A stretch of DNA of 64,000 nt from Cercis canadensis (Eukaryota > Streptophyta > Magnoliopsida > Fabales > Fabaceae), in contig QAOA01000920.1 of assembly GCA_003255065.1 (NCBI GenBank), positions 9,301 to 73,300 on the forward strand. Reading direction: 5' to 3'. Below the pieces are notes generated by a model. It saw only the letters and a program-made list of their open reading frames with translations. It had not been told where the DNA came from and made no database searches. The stretch's first letter is position 1. Each line of letters opens with the position of its first letter. Shown here piece by piece: positions 43,738 through 54,660 of this stretch. The position numbers were made by a program, and so were the translations under genes.

Positions 43738-44562
43738 TCTATTGATCAGAATGAAATATAGACAAAGCTATTCATGAGGATTTGTTTTCATAAAAATAGC
43801 AGTATTAAGCAAAATATTAATGAAGATTCAGCCTTTTTTCTCACTTTGTCAACTCTGCTTCGATAATATGCTTTAGTTATCGAATTTCAATCTACATCAA
43901 ACAAATAAGGTCCTGGCCTTTGGGTGAAGGAAAATCATAACTCAGATACTTTGCTATCAAATCATAGTGAGCACAGACACTACTAGAGCAGTTTTTCAAC
44001 CCCAGTTTATGTACTCAAGACTTTTAGTTTAGATGAAACTAGACTACTCAAATCATGCTTCAGGTGATATTAACTCCCCTTTTTTTTGCAAGATAATGTT
44101 TTCAATAGGAGATTGCATTTGGTAGCATATGCAACTAGCTTTTATATGCACTTTGCAGAATTTTGAAAGTTTGTGCTTAAGATGTGATTTATAATTTTTC
44201 ATTTATTTTCTTCGTTGTAGGATCCATTTTCTATACTCTGGGGTCTTAGCTCCATGTCCTCTCAACCTATTTTCATGATAACAAAGGGGGAGAGTCTGAG
44301 ATTTATTTTAGCGTTGATACGAATTGAGAACACAAAAATACTCTTAAAGGGGGAATAGAAGTTAAAAATAAATTAGGAACTAAAATCGAATTAAACTAGA
44401 GAATAAAAGCATATTGCAGAGCTTCTAGTTCAAATAAACTTGTTATGAAAACTTGTTCTTGTCAAACAAAGAACTTAAACCACAAATTAAAATCAGAGTT
44501 CACTATTTTGAAAATAGATCAGACAGCTTAAAAGATACAAAATAAAGATTGAACATAACAAC
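43738..44562. repeat. Old dispersed repeat block, copy B
   Basis: Collinear with 1620-1768, 2498-3030 and 7065-7320. It has neither the solo LTR nor the copia of copy A and so gives empty sites for both. It ends at the gypsy LTR at 44563. Confidence 0.7.
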
Positions 44563-44887
44563 TGACGATGCCTGTGTTGATATAGAATGGGTTCCGAAGC
44601 TTAAGGTCTGTTTGGTCTACGGGTTGGGTGCAGAGCTGGAGTTCAAACTGCACAATAATCACAAGTGAAATATGCGCCAGATGGGGATACCTGTACTTCG
44701 AAGGTCAAGTTAGGTTGATCCGAGCTAAGGGAGTAATAAATGAAGAGAGAGTTTAAAAGTGTTAATACCAGGTGAAGTAGGGTATTTATAGGGAATAGAA
44801 AGGAAATGCTAAGAGGGTATGGTGGTAATTTGTGTATTTGGGCTCTAATGGGCCAAAGTTATCGTGGCCTTGGATAGGGTATCTACA
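44563..44887 (-). repeat. 3' LTR of a gypsy element (family of 865-1152)
   Basis: On the minus strand it starts TGTAGATACCC and ends GGCATCGTCA, as at 865-1152. The purine tract AAAGGGGGGCAAG (minus strand, 44888-44900) abuts its 5' side, so this is a 3' LTR and the interior lies to the right. TATTTATAGGG is present near 44785. Confidence 0.8.
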
Positions 44888-44900
44888 CTTGCCCCCCTTT
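44888..44900 (-). other. Polypurine tract
   Basis: AAAGGGGGGCAAG on the minus strand immediately before the 3' LTR. Confidence 0.75.
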
Positions 44901-45190
44901 CAAAGCTTGGAGGTTGGTGATAACAAGCTCTCCGAGATCAAGGTATTGGTCAACGTACAACTTTGTTATAACATTTAAAATGGTTAAACACGTGTCAATG
45001 GCAAAGTGTGCCACATGTAACATTGCAAATGAGTGTCCAGGGTGGTGTAGTGATGGCTGATATTAGTTTTTGTGTCTCGAGGCGAAAAAGCTGAACCGAA
45101 GTGACGTTTCGGCTTCCCGAGCTGTGTGTCAGTTGATTTTCAACTGTTGGATGGATTCAAATCTGACCATTGGATCTCTAATGTTTTTCC

Positions 45191-45197
45191 TATAAAT
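45191..45197 (+). promoter_or_regulatory. TATA-like box of the antisense ORF
   Basis: CCTATAAATAGG lies on the plus strand about 300 bp before the ATG at 45489, opposite to the element's own orientation. A possible splice donor (AG/GTAAGG, 45331) follows; no clear acceptor was fixed. Confidence 0.45.
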
Positions 45198-45488
45198 AGG
45201 AGATTCCTGAGCACCCTTTTATTCTTTTGCTAAATCTTGAGAGGTCAGTAGAGAGATTTTGTTTTGCGGTTTCTAGGAGATTTATCTTGAAGTAATGTTT
45301 TCTCGGTCTTGTTTGTTGCTCCTTTTCTAGGTAAGGCCCTTGATCCTTATTGTTTCATTTCAATAGCTTTATGAGAATTGGGTCTTTCTCAAATCTTAAG
45401 ATCAGTGTGTAATTAGCATAGGCTAAGTATTTGGGGGGAAGTCGGGAAGTTAGCCTGAGTCTTAGATTGGCTTGCCCTACATATTTAG

Positions 45489-45761
45489 TTGAAAATGAGT
45501 TCAGCTACTAAAGAGACCAGTGCCTCAGGTCGTTCCGTAGAGTCCAACAAGAGCTCTCCAACTACTAGTTATTCTGGTCCTCATTGGATAAGTCCAAAGG
45601 TTAAGTCGGTTTCTTCTTCTTTTGGTTCCAAGGACATTAAGTGCTTGAAGGCATGTTTCAAAGGTATTGATTGGGGTCATCATATGTTTGGATTAGAAGC
45701 TTGTCCTCAGGGTGCTCCTGTATGTATGGCTTCTCTGGACAATGACTTTTTTTACTTTTAA
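45489..45761 (+). pseudogene. Antisense extra ORF of gypsy element, 5' part
   Basis: 90 codons on the plus strand inside a minus-strand element, between polypurine tract and pol. The start is Ser/Thr-rich and the end reads NDFFYF. The order resembles the plant putative gypsy-type transposon domain (Transposase_28-like), which is carried as an additional, often antisense, ORF by some plant Ty3/gypsy elements. The frame breaks at 45760 where the tail of another gypsy element begins. Recognisable continuation resumes at about 46680. The function of such ORFs is unknown. Confidence 0.6.
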
Positions 45762-45764
45762 TGT

Positions 45765-46640
45765 TTATTATATTGATAAGGCCAATGCCGAGTGATGAGG
45801 ATCATGGCACCCAATCAAGATACTTGTTATCCATGTCCATGGGTCCCATCACAAGAGTAAGAGTCAAAAGGATGCAAGAAGCTTTGAACAGCTTGATTGA
45901 GAAGATCAAGACTCAAGAAGCAAGTATGGATGAAGACCAAAGGCTTGTGAGCTTTATTTGGACTGAAAATGAGCTTGCTAAAGACAGGACAAAACCTTGG
46001 GCGCCTCAGCCTCCAAAACCCAGTGCCACAACACCCCAACTTAGTCAGAATGACTTCTAGACAGAGCTTTAGGTGCCACAACGGCCTACAATAGCGCCGC
46101 AGTGCCCAACAGATAGCAAGCTAGGCGCCACAGCGCCCTATAGCAGCACCACATCACTCCGTCATTTTTTAGCCTAACGAGTTTTGACCCAAAACGAGCG
46201 TTTTGTTTAATGGCTCTAAGCTCAGACCGACTTTTATCCAATTTGGGCCTAATTTAGGAGCAATTTCACTTAGGTTCTTAATGTTATCCATTTTGAGATA
46301 TTTGTTTATTAGTTTGGGCTTATTTAGGTTTTATTTAAGGCCTTTGGCCAAATTAGACTTAGAATTAGGTTTATTTTCATTTATAAGGGAGTTGACCCTC
46401 TTGTGGCAGCCATAACTTGGTAATATTTAGAATTTGATTGAAGCTAGAATTTTCCCTCATTGTTCTTTAAAGAACTTCTAGATCTTACAAAGAACCAACG
46501 GTTCTTGTGGCTATCAACCTAGAACTTATTGCTCGCCTTCTATCTTTCTTGAGAGTGGCGTTCATATCCTTCTCGGAATACCTTCCGTTTTCACTTTGCT
46601 AAGCGACGGGTCGAGGTCCTTGTTTTCATTCCAAAACTCG
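45765..46640 (+). mobile_element. Tail of another Ty3/gypsy element (end of pol plus LTR)
   Basis: 45781-46060 reads SMGPITRVRVKRMQEALNSL, the type of segment that closes several plant gypsy polyproteins. The sequence after its stop (46070-46640), with AGGGAGTTGACCCTC and TTCTCGGAATACCTTCCGTTTTCAC, has LTR character. It sits between the two halves of the antisense ORF. No 5' part is present and boundaries are uncertain by about 50 bp. Confidence 0.55.
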
Positions 46641-46659
46641 ATTTAAATGGTTCATCAGG

Positions 46660-47150
46660 CATTTGGAATCTCTACCTTTATGTTACCCCATAGGAATTTG
46701 CAACACTGATCTTCCTCTCAACAACCTTGAGAAAGCCTTCTTCCGAGCTATCAATGTAGCTCTAACCCAGCTTCATAGTAACAGGTGGGGTTTCCTCTGA
46801 GGTTATCAAGCTTTGTGTGACCTATTAGGAGTAGAAGCTCAATTCGATGTCTTCTTTTACTTTTTTACTTTAAAGGTCGTAAACGATAGTTGACAAGGGT
46901 TTATGTATGTAGCTGGCCAACCTAGGCTTTGTTTAATGAAGCTGGTAGAGAAATGGGCCAAAAGTTAGAAACAACAGTTTCTTCGTGTGACTAGACCGAT
47001 CTAGGATGGTTAAGTGAGACAAGATCAAGCCTTCTTTCCTAACGAGCATGGGCGGCCCAGATTCCCTTTGCAGTGGTGTCAGCATACACACAAGATCCGA
47101 TCTCATGCTTTGGTCGAATATGACATATAAGCTCGCCGCATCATAGGATT
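46660..47150 (+). pseudogene. Antisense extra ORF, 3' remnant
   Basis: With stops, the plus strand reads LPLNNLEKAFFRAINVALTQ, LHSNRWGF, then LCDLLGVEAQFDVFFYFFTL and a QPRLCLMKL segment. The run LNVAxTQLHxNxW...LC..LGV is the core of the same Transposase_28-like domain. Several stops (near 46798, 46882 and 46967) make it a remnant. Confidence 0.6.
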
Positions 47151-47220
47151 GATGATTGAGCTTACCTAGAAAAGTCTAGTTTGGTCAAGCTAAAAATAAA
47201 AGATCCAATTAGTCGGAATT

Positions 47221-48614
47221 TGTTGAATGGATTTTATACTCACTTTTTAGATATTTTTAGCTTAATATTTTGAGTGTTCTTGAGAAATTTCATTAATAAA
47301 TAAATATGTTTTTGTGTTATTTCTGTATGACTAGAAGATTTAAAAAGATTTCATGTTTTGAAAAAAAAAAAAGGTCACTTGAGAAGCTTTGGGCATTAAA
47401 GCTTGAAGAGGTAGAAAGCAAGGGGCCACAGCTCTAAAGTTCAAGAACCCCAGAGCCATAAGCCAAGAGCCCCAGTGCTCTACTTCTAGGGCCTCAACGC
47501 CTGGAACTTCAAAGAAGCGCACTAGCCCCCCATTTCGAGTGCCCCATCGCTTATCTCACATACTAGACAGAAAGTAGGCACCCCAATGCCTGTTGGTCAA
47601 AGCCTTAGTGTCCATAACTCCTCATTTCACCAGAGGCAAAGCGCCTCAGCCTTTAAAATAAAGGGCCTCAGCGCTCCAACTTGGACCATAGGCAGTGACA
47701 ATTTTTACCCTAATTAAATTAGGAATTTGTAACAATAATATAAATAGGACTTTTAGGTTTTAAAAAATACTTTGAGACTTTTTGGAGAGCAGAGAAGAGG
47801 CAAGACAGGGCTTGGAAAATAGGATTAGCAGCAGCTATTCTTGGATCCATACTGAGTTTTTATTTTCTTTCTCTTTCATCTATATCTAGAATTTCATCAA
47901 TTATATTTTATTTCATAGTCATGAACTAATTTCTTTCTAGGGCTATGATGTAGCCTAACTATGAATGGTTATAATTCCCTTTAGAATTAATGTCTGATTT
48001 TATGCTTTGCCTAATTGAGTGTTTATCTCTGATCTTCATGCTTTTAATTGTCTGATCAGTAATTAGTTGATAGGTTAATCACAATTAGATCGGAAGGAGA
48101 TTTGTATGCCTGGTTTATTGGGATAAATATCATAAGTTGCATGTAGGATAGGGATATACCTCCATGGCTTGTGTAGTCAATTAAAGAAATCCATAGAATA
48201 GAATGAATTTTCTAGTTATTTGTAATTCACATAAGAATATAGTGGATTCATAACTTGGAAATATTTTCACTAGACCATGGGAAAAGCTAATGAATAAATT
48301 AGAGAATTTTGGCTAGTAACTACAGAGATAAATCTAGATTAAGAAAATAAGGAATAAAAACTGGGATTAGTTATTGTGAAATTAGAAACCCTGGACTTTC
48401 TCTTTTCATTAATTCTTGATTTTTATCGTCTCTGCTTACTTTCAATTATTCAAATTTATTATTGTAATTTCTCCTTAATCAATTGATCAAATAAAATTAA
48501 GATTAATCCAATTTCGATAATTAATAGTTTTAATCATTGTGGAAATAATAACTCACTTTTATTATATTACGTGTAATATAATAGCGTGCACTTGTGCTCC
48601 GTTTTCTCATAACA
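47221..48614 (+). repeat. 5' LTR (1.39 kb), Athila/Tat-like
   Basis: Starts TGTTGAATGGATTTTATACTC and ends TCTCATAACA. Homologous along its length to the minus-strand LTR at 15728-17141. GCGCCTCAGC-type degenerate repeats lie at 47380-47700 and a TATAAATAGG element at 47739. The primer site follows on the right, so it is the 5' LTR. Confidence 0.8.
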
Positions 48615-48620
48615 AGTTTT

Positions 48621-48636
48621 TAGCGCTATTGTCGAA
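48621..48636 (+). other. Degenerate Asp-tRNA-type primer site
   Basis: TAGCGCTATTGTCGAAG occupies the position of TGGCGCCGTTGCCGGGG. It has several mismatches and is probably inactive. Confidence 0.55.
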
Positions 48637-49112
48637 GATTAATTGCTTGTTAATATTGATACCAAGTAATTCTTATTTTAATCTTATCTTTTATGCTTAT
48701 TTTTGGTTATTTAATTTTTCTTATTTTCTTTTAGGAGTTTCTTTTCCAGAGGTCTTCGTCCATCGGTTTTGATCTTGGTTGACATATTTCAGAGATAGTT
48801 AGGCTAAGGACTTTAAAACGAGCGCTTATTGGGATGCAACCCAAGTGTTTTTAGCATTTTCTTTTATTTTATGTGGTTTTATATCATGATTTTTAATTTT
48901 TAATTCTAGTTGCTAGTTTTTTTTAATAGTTAAATTTTCTCTTTTTCTAGGACAAAAAGTAATTTTGGGGTTTGTCATCAAGTTTTGAGGCTATATAGGT
49001 GTATACTAGGTGTTAAAGGCACAAAGGTCACAATTTTACCCGAGACAGGATTGTTTAGGCTCTATTTTCCTATCGCTGCAATGTTCAAATTAACAGCAAC
49101 CAAACTCGAGGC

Positions 49113-49580
49113 TGAAATCAGAGTTTGAGCAGAGAAGCTTCTTCTTCAAAGAAGTTGAAGAACGAGAAAGAAAAATGTGAATTGCAGAAAAATGATATTC
49201 TTATTAGAAATAATCAGTTTACATTAGTATATATAGTCTAAGACTAAGACTTGCACTCCAAGATTAATCTAGCTAATTAAAGATAAGACTAACTAACGTC
49301 AGCTAATTACAAATAAGCCTAACTGACTTAATAACTGGTTGTGCACTAAACTAACACAGCAATAACTAACTTGGTCTGATAACACGCCCTTGACTAATGA
49401 AGACACGGGGCGTGTTCTTCTCCCAAACATGGCCATGATTATTTAATGAACACGGTCGTGTGCACCTACAGCTAACAACCCTGTATGCCTCCAGTAATTA
49501 TCTTGCTCTTGGGTAGCAGGACACGTTCGAAGACACGACCTTGAATTAATGAACACAGCCGTGTGCACTGTTAACTTACA
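49113..49580 (-). repeat. 3' LTR of copia (468 bp)
   Basis: TGAAATCAGAG...AACTTACA on the plus strand. ACACGGCCGTG-type motifs recur through it. A G-run polypurine tract (minus strand, 49581-49593) adjoins. Confidence 0.9.
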
Positions 49581-49593
49581 CCCCCCCCCCCTC
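49581..49593 (-). other. Polypurine tract
   Basis: The minus strand reads GAGGGGGGGGGGG, directly upstream of the 3' LTR and directly after the RNase H stop. Confidence 0.8.
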
Positions 49594-52500
49594 TCAAGCT
49601 GGATGTGGAGACAATCCAAGCTTGCAAAGTGTGTGATGATGTTTTGGAGTAGGAAGGGGTTTAGTGAAAATATCTGCCAACTGGTCAGTGGTAGGAAGAT
49701 GAGAAATGGAGAGAAGGCCATCCAACAACCTCTCACGAACATAATGACAGTCAATATGTTTAGTGCGTTCATGAAATACAGGATTGCGGGCTATGTAAAT
49801 AGTTGACATGTTATCACATTTGAGAGGAATGGGAGTAACATCAGTAACACCAAGATCAGTTAACAGACGACTGAGCCAAGCTAACTCAGTAGTGACGCGT
49901 CTCATGGACCTGTACTCAGCTTCGGCAGAAGACAAGGAAACAGTAGCTTGTTTCTTGGATTTCCATGACACGGACTGCCACCAAACAAAATGAAAAAGCC
50001 ACTAACAGACCGTCTAGAGAAAGGACAGGCAGCCCAATTAGAATCACAATAGGCAAGAAGGTGGAAGTCTGGATTATTGTTCATGCAAATGCCTTGAATA
50101 GGATGAGAATGGAGATATTGCTGAACATTAATGGCTGCCTACATATGAGCTTGACAAGGATGTTAATTGAACTGACTAAGGAATTGTACTATGTAAGTTA
50201 TGTCAGGCCGAGTATGTAACAAGAAATTTAGCATGCCAAGCAATCGCCTATAAGGTGTGGGGTCAGGTAAAGGATCAGGCATGTCAAGATTCAGCTTCAC
50301 ATTATTGGCTAAGGTTCAAGCAACTTGAGGCATAGTAGAAACTTGAAATTCTTTGCAAAGATCAAGAGTATACTTTCTTTGACTGACTAAAAGACCTTGT
50401 GGTAAAGGTGTAAACTCCAGACCCAGAAAATAATGAAGAGTGCCAAGATCCTTAATTCTGAAAGTGTCATCAAGATACTATTTGAGAGACTAGATTTCAA
50501 AGAGATCATCACCAGTAACTAAAAGATCATCAACATAAACAGCCACGATAACCAAAGAACTGGAAGACTTCTTAATGAACAAAGAATAGTCATGAGGAGA
50601 GTGTTGATAACCTCTGTGTTGAAGAGTTTCTAACAGCTTAGCATACCACTGGCGTGAAGCTTATTTCAAACCATACAAAGACTTCTTTAATTTGCAAACG
50701 AAAGAAGAATCAGAAACAATAAGGCTAGGAGGAATTTTCATGTGGATATCTTCATGAAGATTTCCATGTAAAAAAAGCATTATTGACATCTAGTTGAAAA
50801 AGAGACGAGCCACGTTTAACAGTAAGAGCAATCAAGGTTCTGATTGTTGTAAACTTAACAACAGGAGAGAAAGTTTCAGAATAGTCCTCACCCTGCTTTT
50901 GAGTAAACCTATGAACTACTAATCTAGCTTTGTATCGCTCTATAGAACCATCTGAGTGCTTTTTGATCTTATAAACCCATTTACAACTAATAAGCTTCTT
51001 GCCTTTAGGGAGTTTGACAATATCCCAGGTGTTATTAGCCTCAAGAGCCTCAAACTCCTTACCCATAGCTTCATCTCACAAAGGATTACCTTCAGCTTGC
51101 TTATAGGTCTAAGGTTCAATGTTAGTAAGGATATTGTTTGTAAGACATTTAGTACTGTCAGACAAGGTACTGAGACAAATAGACTTGGTAGCAAAGCAAG
51201 CATTAGTAATGGTATGACAACAGGAACCAGTAAAGATATTCATATTAGCAGAGTCCATAGCAGAACCACAAACATAGTCTTGAAGGGAAGGTGGAGGTCT
51301 TACAATTCTGTTTGATCTCCTAATTGGCTGACTGTTTGTGTTAACAGGGGACACAGGTGGAACATGGGAAGGACACAGCCGTGGTGGTGAAGACAACACG
51401 GGGGGAATTAATGAGGAACTTGGCCGTGGTTAAGAGGGACACGGCCTTGTTGAAGAGGGACATGACCTTGTTGAATCATCAGAGGGGACATCTGCTAGTG
51501 AAAAAGGTAAAGAGGACATGGAATGTTCAGAACTGAAAGAAGAATGGAAAGGAAAAATGGTTTCATGAAAGACTATGTCTTGGGAAATGATGATTTCTCG
51601 GGTTTCAAGATTAAGTACTCTATATGCCTTCTTCCCAAAGGGATATCCTAAGAAAATTCCAGGAAAAGATCAAGGCATGAATTTGTCTCTTCCTTGAGCA
51701 ATGGTGGAAATAAAATAGAGGCAACCAAAAGGCTTAAGGTGAGAAGAGGAAGGTAATTGGTTGAAAAGTATTTGGTAAGTTGTGTGATTATGAAGAACCT
51801 TGGAAGGCATCCTATTGATGAGATAGGTAGCTGTAAGAACACAGTCACCCCAGTATTTCTTAGGTAAACCAGATTGAAAAAGAAGAGCTCTAGAGGTTTC
51901 AACTAAATGACGATGTTTGCATTCAACAACCCCATTTTGTTGAGGAGTATATGGATAAGAAGTTTGATGAATGATGCCAAATGAACAAAAGAATGTTTGA
52001 CTTTCTAAGCTACTGCCAAGTTCATAAGCATTATCAGACCTAATGACCTTGACAGTAGTTTTGAATTGAGTTTGAATAAGATAAACAAATGATTTGATAA
52101 TAAAGAAGGCAGATGATTTGTTATGGAGTAAATGAACCCATGTATTTCTACTAAAGTCANAAATGAACAAAAGAATGTTTGACTTTCTGAGCTACTGCCA
52201 AGTTCATAAGCATTATCAGACCTAATGACCTTGACAGTAGTTTTGAATTGAGTTTGAATAAGATAAACAAATGATTTGATAATAAAGAAGGCAGATGATT
52301 TGTTATGGAGTAAATGAACCCATGTATTTCTACTAAAGTCATCAACAATAGTAAGAAAATACTTGTGGCCAGCATAAGTAGAATGCTTATAAGGACCCCA
52401 AATATCTATGTGTATTAAATCAAAAGGAGCTTTAGTAGAAATATGACTAGAAGGAAATGGCAGTTTGTGTTGTCTAGACTATGAGCAAACAATACAAGGA

Positions 52501-54146
52501 GCAATATTATTGGTATTAACAACTTTTGGAATGTTAATTGGTAGCATATGAAGCTTGTACAGAGGCATGTGCCCCATACGTAAATGCCACAAATGAGTAG
52601 TGTTTGTATTACAAGATGAATCAAAAGAAAATTTTGAAGGAGCAGAATTAGTGGAATCCTGTCGCAGAAGGTATAAGCCTCCATCTCTTTCACCAAGGAC
52701 TAAGTGCCTTTTCAGTGAAAGGGCCTGTATGTAACACATGTTATCAGAAAATATATTAAATAGTGATACTGAAAGGTTAATTTACTGACAAACAACATAT
52801 TGAATTTGAAAGAAGGCACAGAAAGGACATTGGAAAGGATTAGATGTGAGGAGATAGGAACTATGCCTACATGATTAACAAAGACAGTCTCACCATTAGG
52901 AAGAGAAACAAAATATGGCACTTATTATCAGTTATATCAGAAAAGGCACTTTTATCAAAACACATGTGATCAGAAGCACCAGTGTCTCTGATCCAAATAT
53001 GTCTACTATGTGAAACTCCACTATTGTTGGTGTTAATGGACAAATTACCTACAAAATTAGCAACTGCAAGTGCATTGGGCTGCTCAATAGGTTTGAGTTG
53101 ATTCAAGAGAGTCAGAAGCTGGTTATACTATTTATTAGAAAACTGATGAGCAAAAGTTGAAGTGTGATCATTGTTGGCATTAACTGGTTCTCCTTGGTTC
53201 TCAATCAATTCTCCCTGAGCTAATCTAGAAAACTTCTTAGGTCTTTGAAACTTAAATCAGTAGGATAGCCATGGAGTTTATAACACTGCTCCTTTGTATG
53301 ACCTGGTTTCTTGCAATAATTGCACATAACACTTGGTTTCTTGTTCTGGTCATGTCTTTGAGGTGTGTAGTTGCTCGTGAAATTGTTGACATTCATTGCA
53401 GCAGTGTCATTGGAGAAAGGAACAATTGGTGAAGAAATATCTTTCTGCTTTTCTTCATGAATGAGAATACTATAAGCTTGATTAACAGCTGGTAGAGGAG
53501 ATATCATGAGGATATGGCCTCTAACCAAGGAAAATGCATCATTGAGTCCCATGAGCAACTGAAACAATTTCTGATCTTCAAAGTACTTATCCAGAATTTT
53601 TGTAGCACCACAATAACATTCAAGAATGACTTGAAAATTCTTCAATTCATCCCAAATTTTCTTAATTTTGGTGTAATATGAAGAAGTGCTATCTGCACCT
53701 TGAGAAACTGAGAAAAGATCTTTCTGAATTTGATAAACTAAAGAGCCATTAGCTTGTTCAAACTTTTCAACAAGTTCAGACTAGATTTCTTATGCAGTAG
53801 AGATGGAAATCACACTTTCAGCAATATCCTTACTTAAAGCATTCAGGATTCAACTGATTACCATGAAATTGCAGCAATTCCAAGCATTCAGTAAAGAAGA
53901 ATTAGCATCTGGTTTCTGTACTGCACCATTGATGAACCCTAGTTTGTTCTTGGTAGAAAGAGCAATCACCATTGCACGTTTCCAAGCATTAAAGCTTTTT
54001 CCATCAAATTGTTTGGAGACAAGCACAACGCCAGGGTTATCTAAGGAATGCAGATACATAAGGCTTGAAGGATCAACCATGCTTTCTTCAGAATTATCAG
54101 AACCTTGATGAGAGGCATTAGCAGAGGACAGTGAATCGGATGCCAT
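49594..54146 (-). pseudogene. Copia gag-pol with stops and frameshifts
   Basis: Gag starts at the ATG at 54146 and ends near 53220. It has a good zinc knuckle CNYCKKPGHTKEQC (about 53320-53280) but three stops near 53850-53780. The protease reads WIRDTGASDHMC (about 52990). Integrase shows LWHLRMGHMP and, after the N at 52160, NAYELGSS and NGVVECKHRH, where Glu-Cys replaces the usual Glu-Arg. RT reads [13 protein letters not shown] (about 50970), with further pieces to about 50000. RNase H is open at 49971-49594 with SSAEAEYRSM and QLADIFTKPLP. The integrase region is duplicated around the N and so cannot be judged fully. Confidence 0.9.
51979..52341. repeat. 181-bp direct repeat around an N (likely assembly artefact)
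   Basis: The copies 51979-52159 and 52161-52341 differ by one base by eye and flank the N at 52160. They lie in integrase, where a tandem duplication would be unexpected. Confidence 0.75.
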
Positions 54147-54220
54147 ATTTCAGAAATTCCAAGAACAAAAGAAAAGGAATCACAAGTAAGATGGATGCAA
54201 GAGGAGATCGAGCTATTAAA

Positions 54221-54232
54221 GCTCTGATACCA
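54221..54232 (-). other. Initiator-Met primer-binding site
   Basis: The minus strand reads TGGTATCAGAGC, directly adjoining the 5' LTR. Confidence 0.9.
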
Positions 54233-54660
54233 TGAAATCAGAGTTTGAGCAAAGAAGCTTCTTCTTTAGAGAAGTTCAAGAACGAGAAAGAAAAATGTGA
54301 ATTGCAAAAAAATGATATTCTTATTAGAAATAATCAGTTTACATCAGTATATATAGTCTAAGACTAAGACTTGCACTCCGAGATTAATCTAGCTAATTAC
54401 AAATAAGCCTAACTGACTTAATAACTGACTGTGCACTAAACTAACTCAGCAATAACTAACTTGGTCTGATAACATGCCCTTGACTAATGAAGACACGGGG
54501 CATATTCTTCTCCCAAACACGGCCATGATCATTTAATGAACACGGCCGTGTACACCTTTAGCCAACAACCGTGTATGCCTCCAGTAATTATCTTGCTCTC
54601 AGGTAGCAGGACACGTGGCCTTGAATTAATGAACACGGCTGTGTGCACTATTAACTAACA
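54233..54660 (-). repeat. 5' LTR of copia (428 bp)
   Basis: Same ends as the 3' LTR; shorter by one internal segment near 54390. TATATATAG near 54350 is a TATA-like element. Confidence 0.9.

Larger units (their letters stand above)
49113..54660 (-). mobile_element. Full-length Ty1/copia retrotransposon (inactive)
   Basis: Minus-strand element of 5548 bp with both LTRs (49113-49580 and 54233-54660) and the exact 5-bp duplication GAGGC (49108-49112; 54661-54665). It has an initiator-Met primer site, gag, all pol domains and a polypurine tract. The LTRs differ by substitutions and by a roughly 30-bp segment present only in the left copy, so the insertion is not recent. Length is inflated by about 180 bp by the N-linked duplication at 52160. 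Confidence 0.92.

Noticed and set aside
51979..52341. Tandem duplication inside copia integrase as a biological event
   Set aside because: The N between almost identical copies makes an assembly overlap the simpler explanation.
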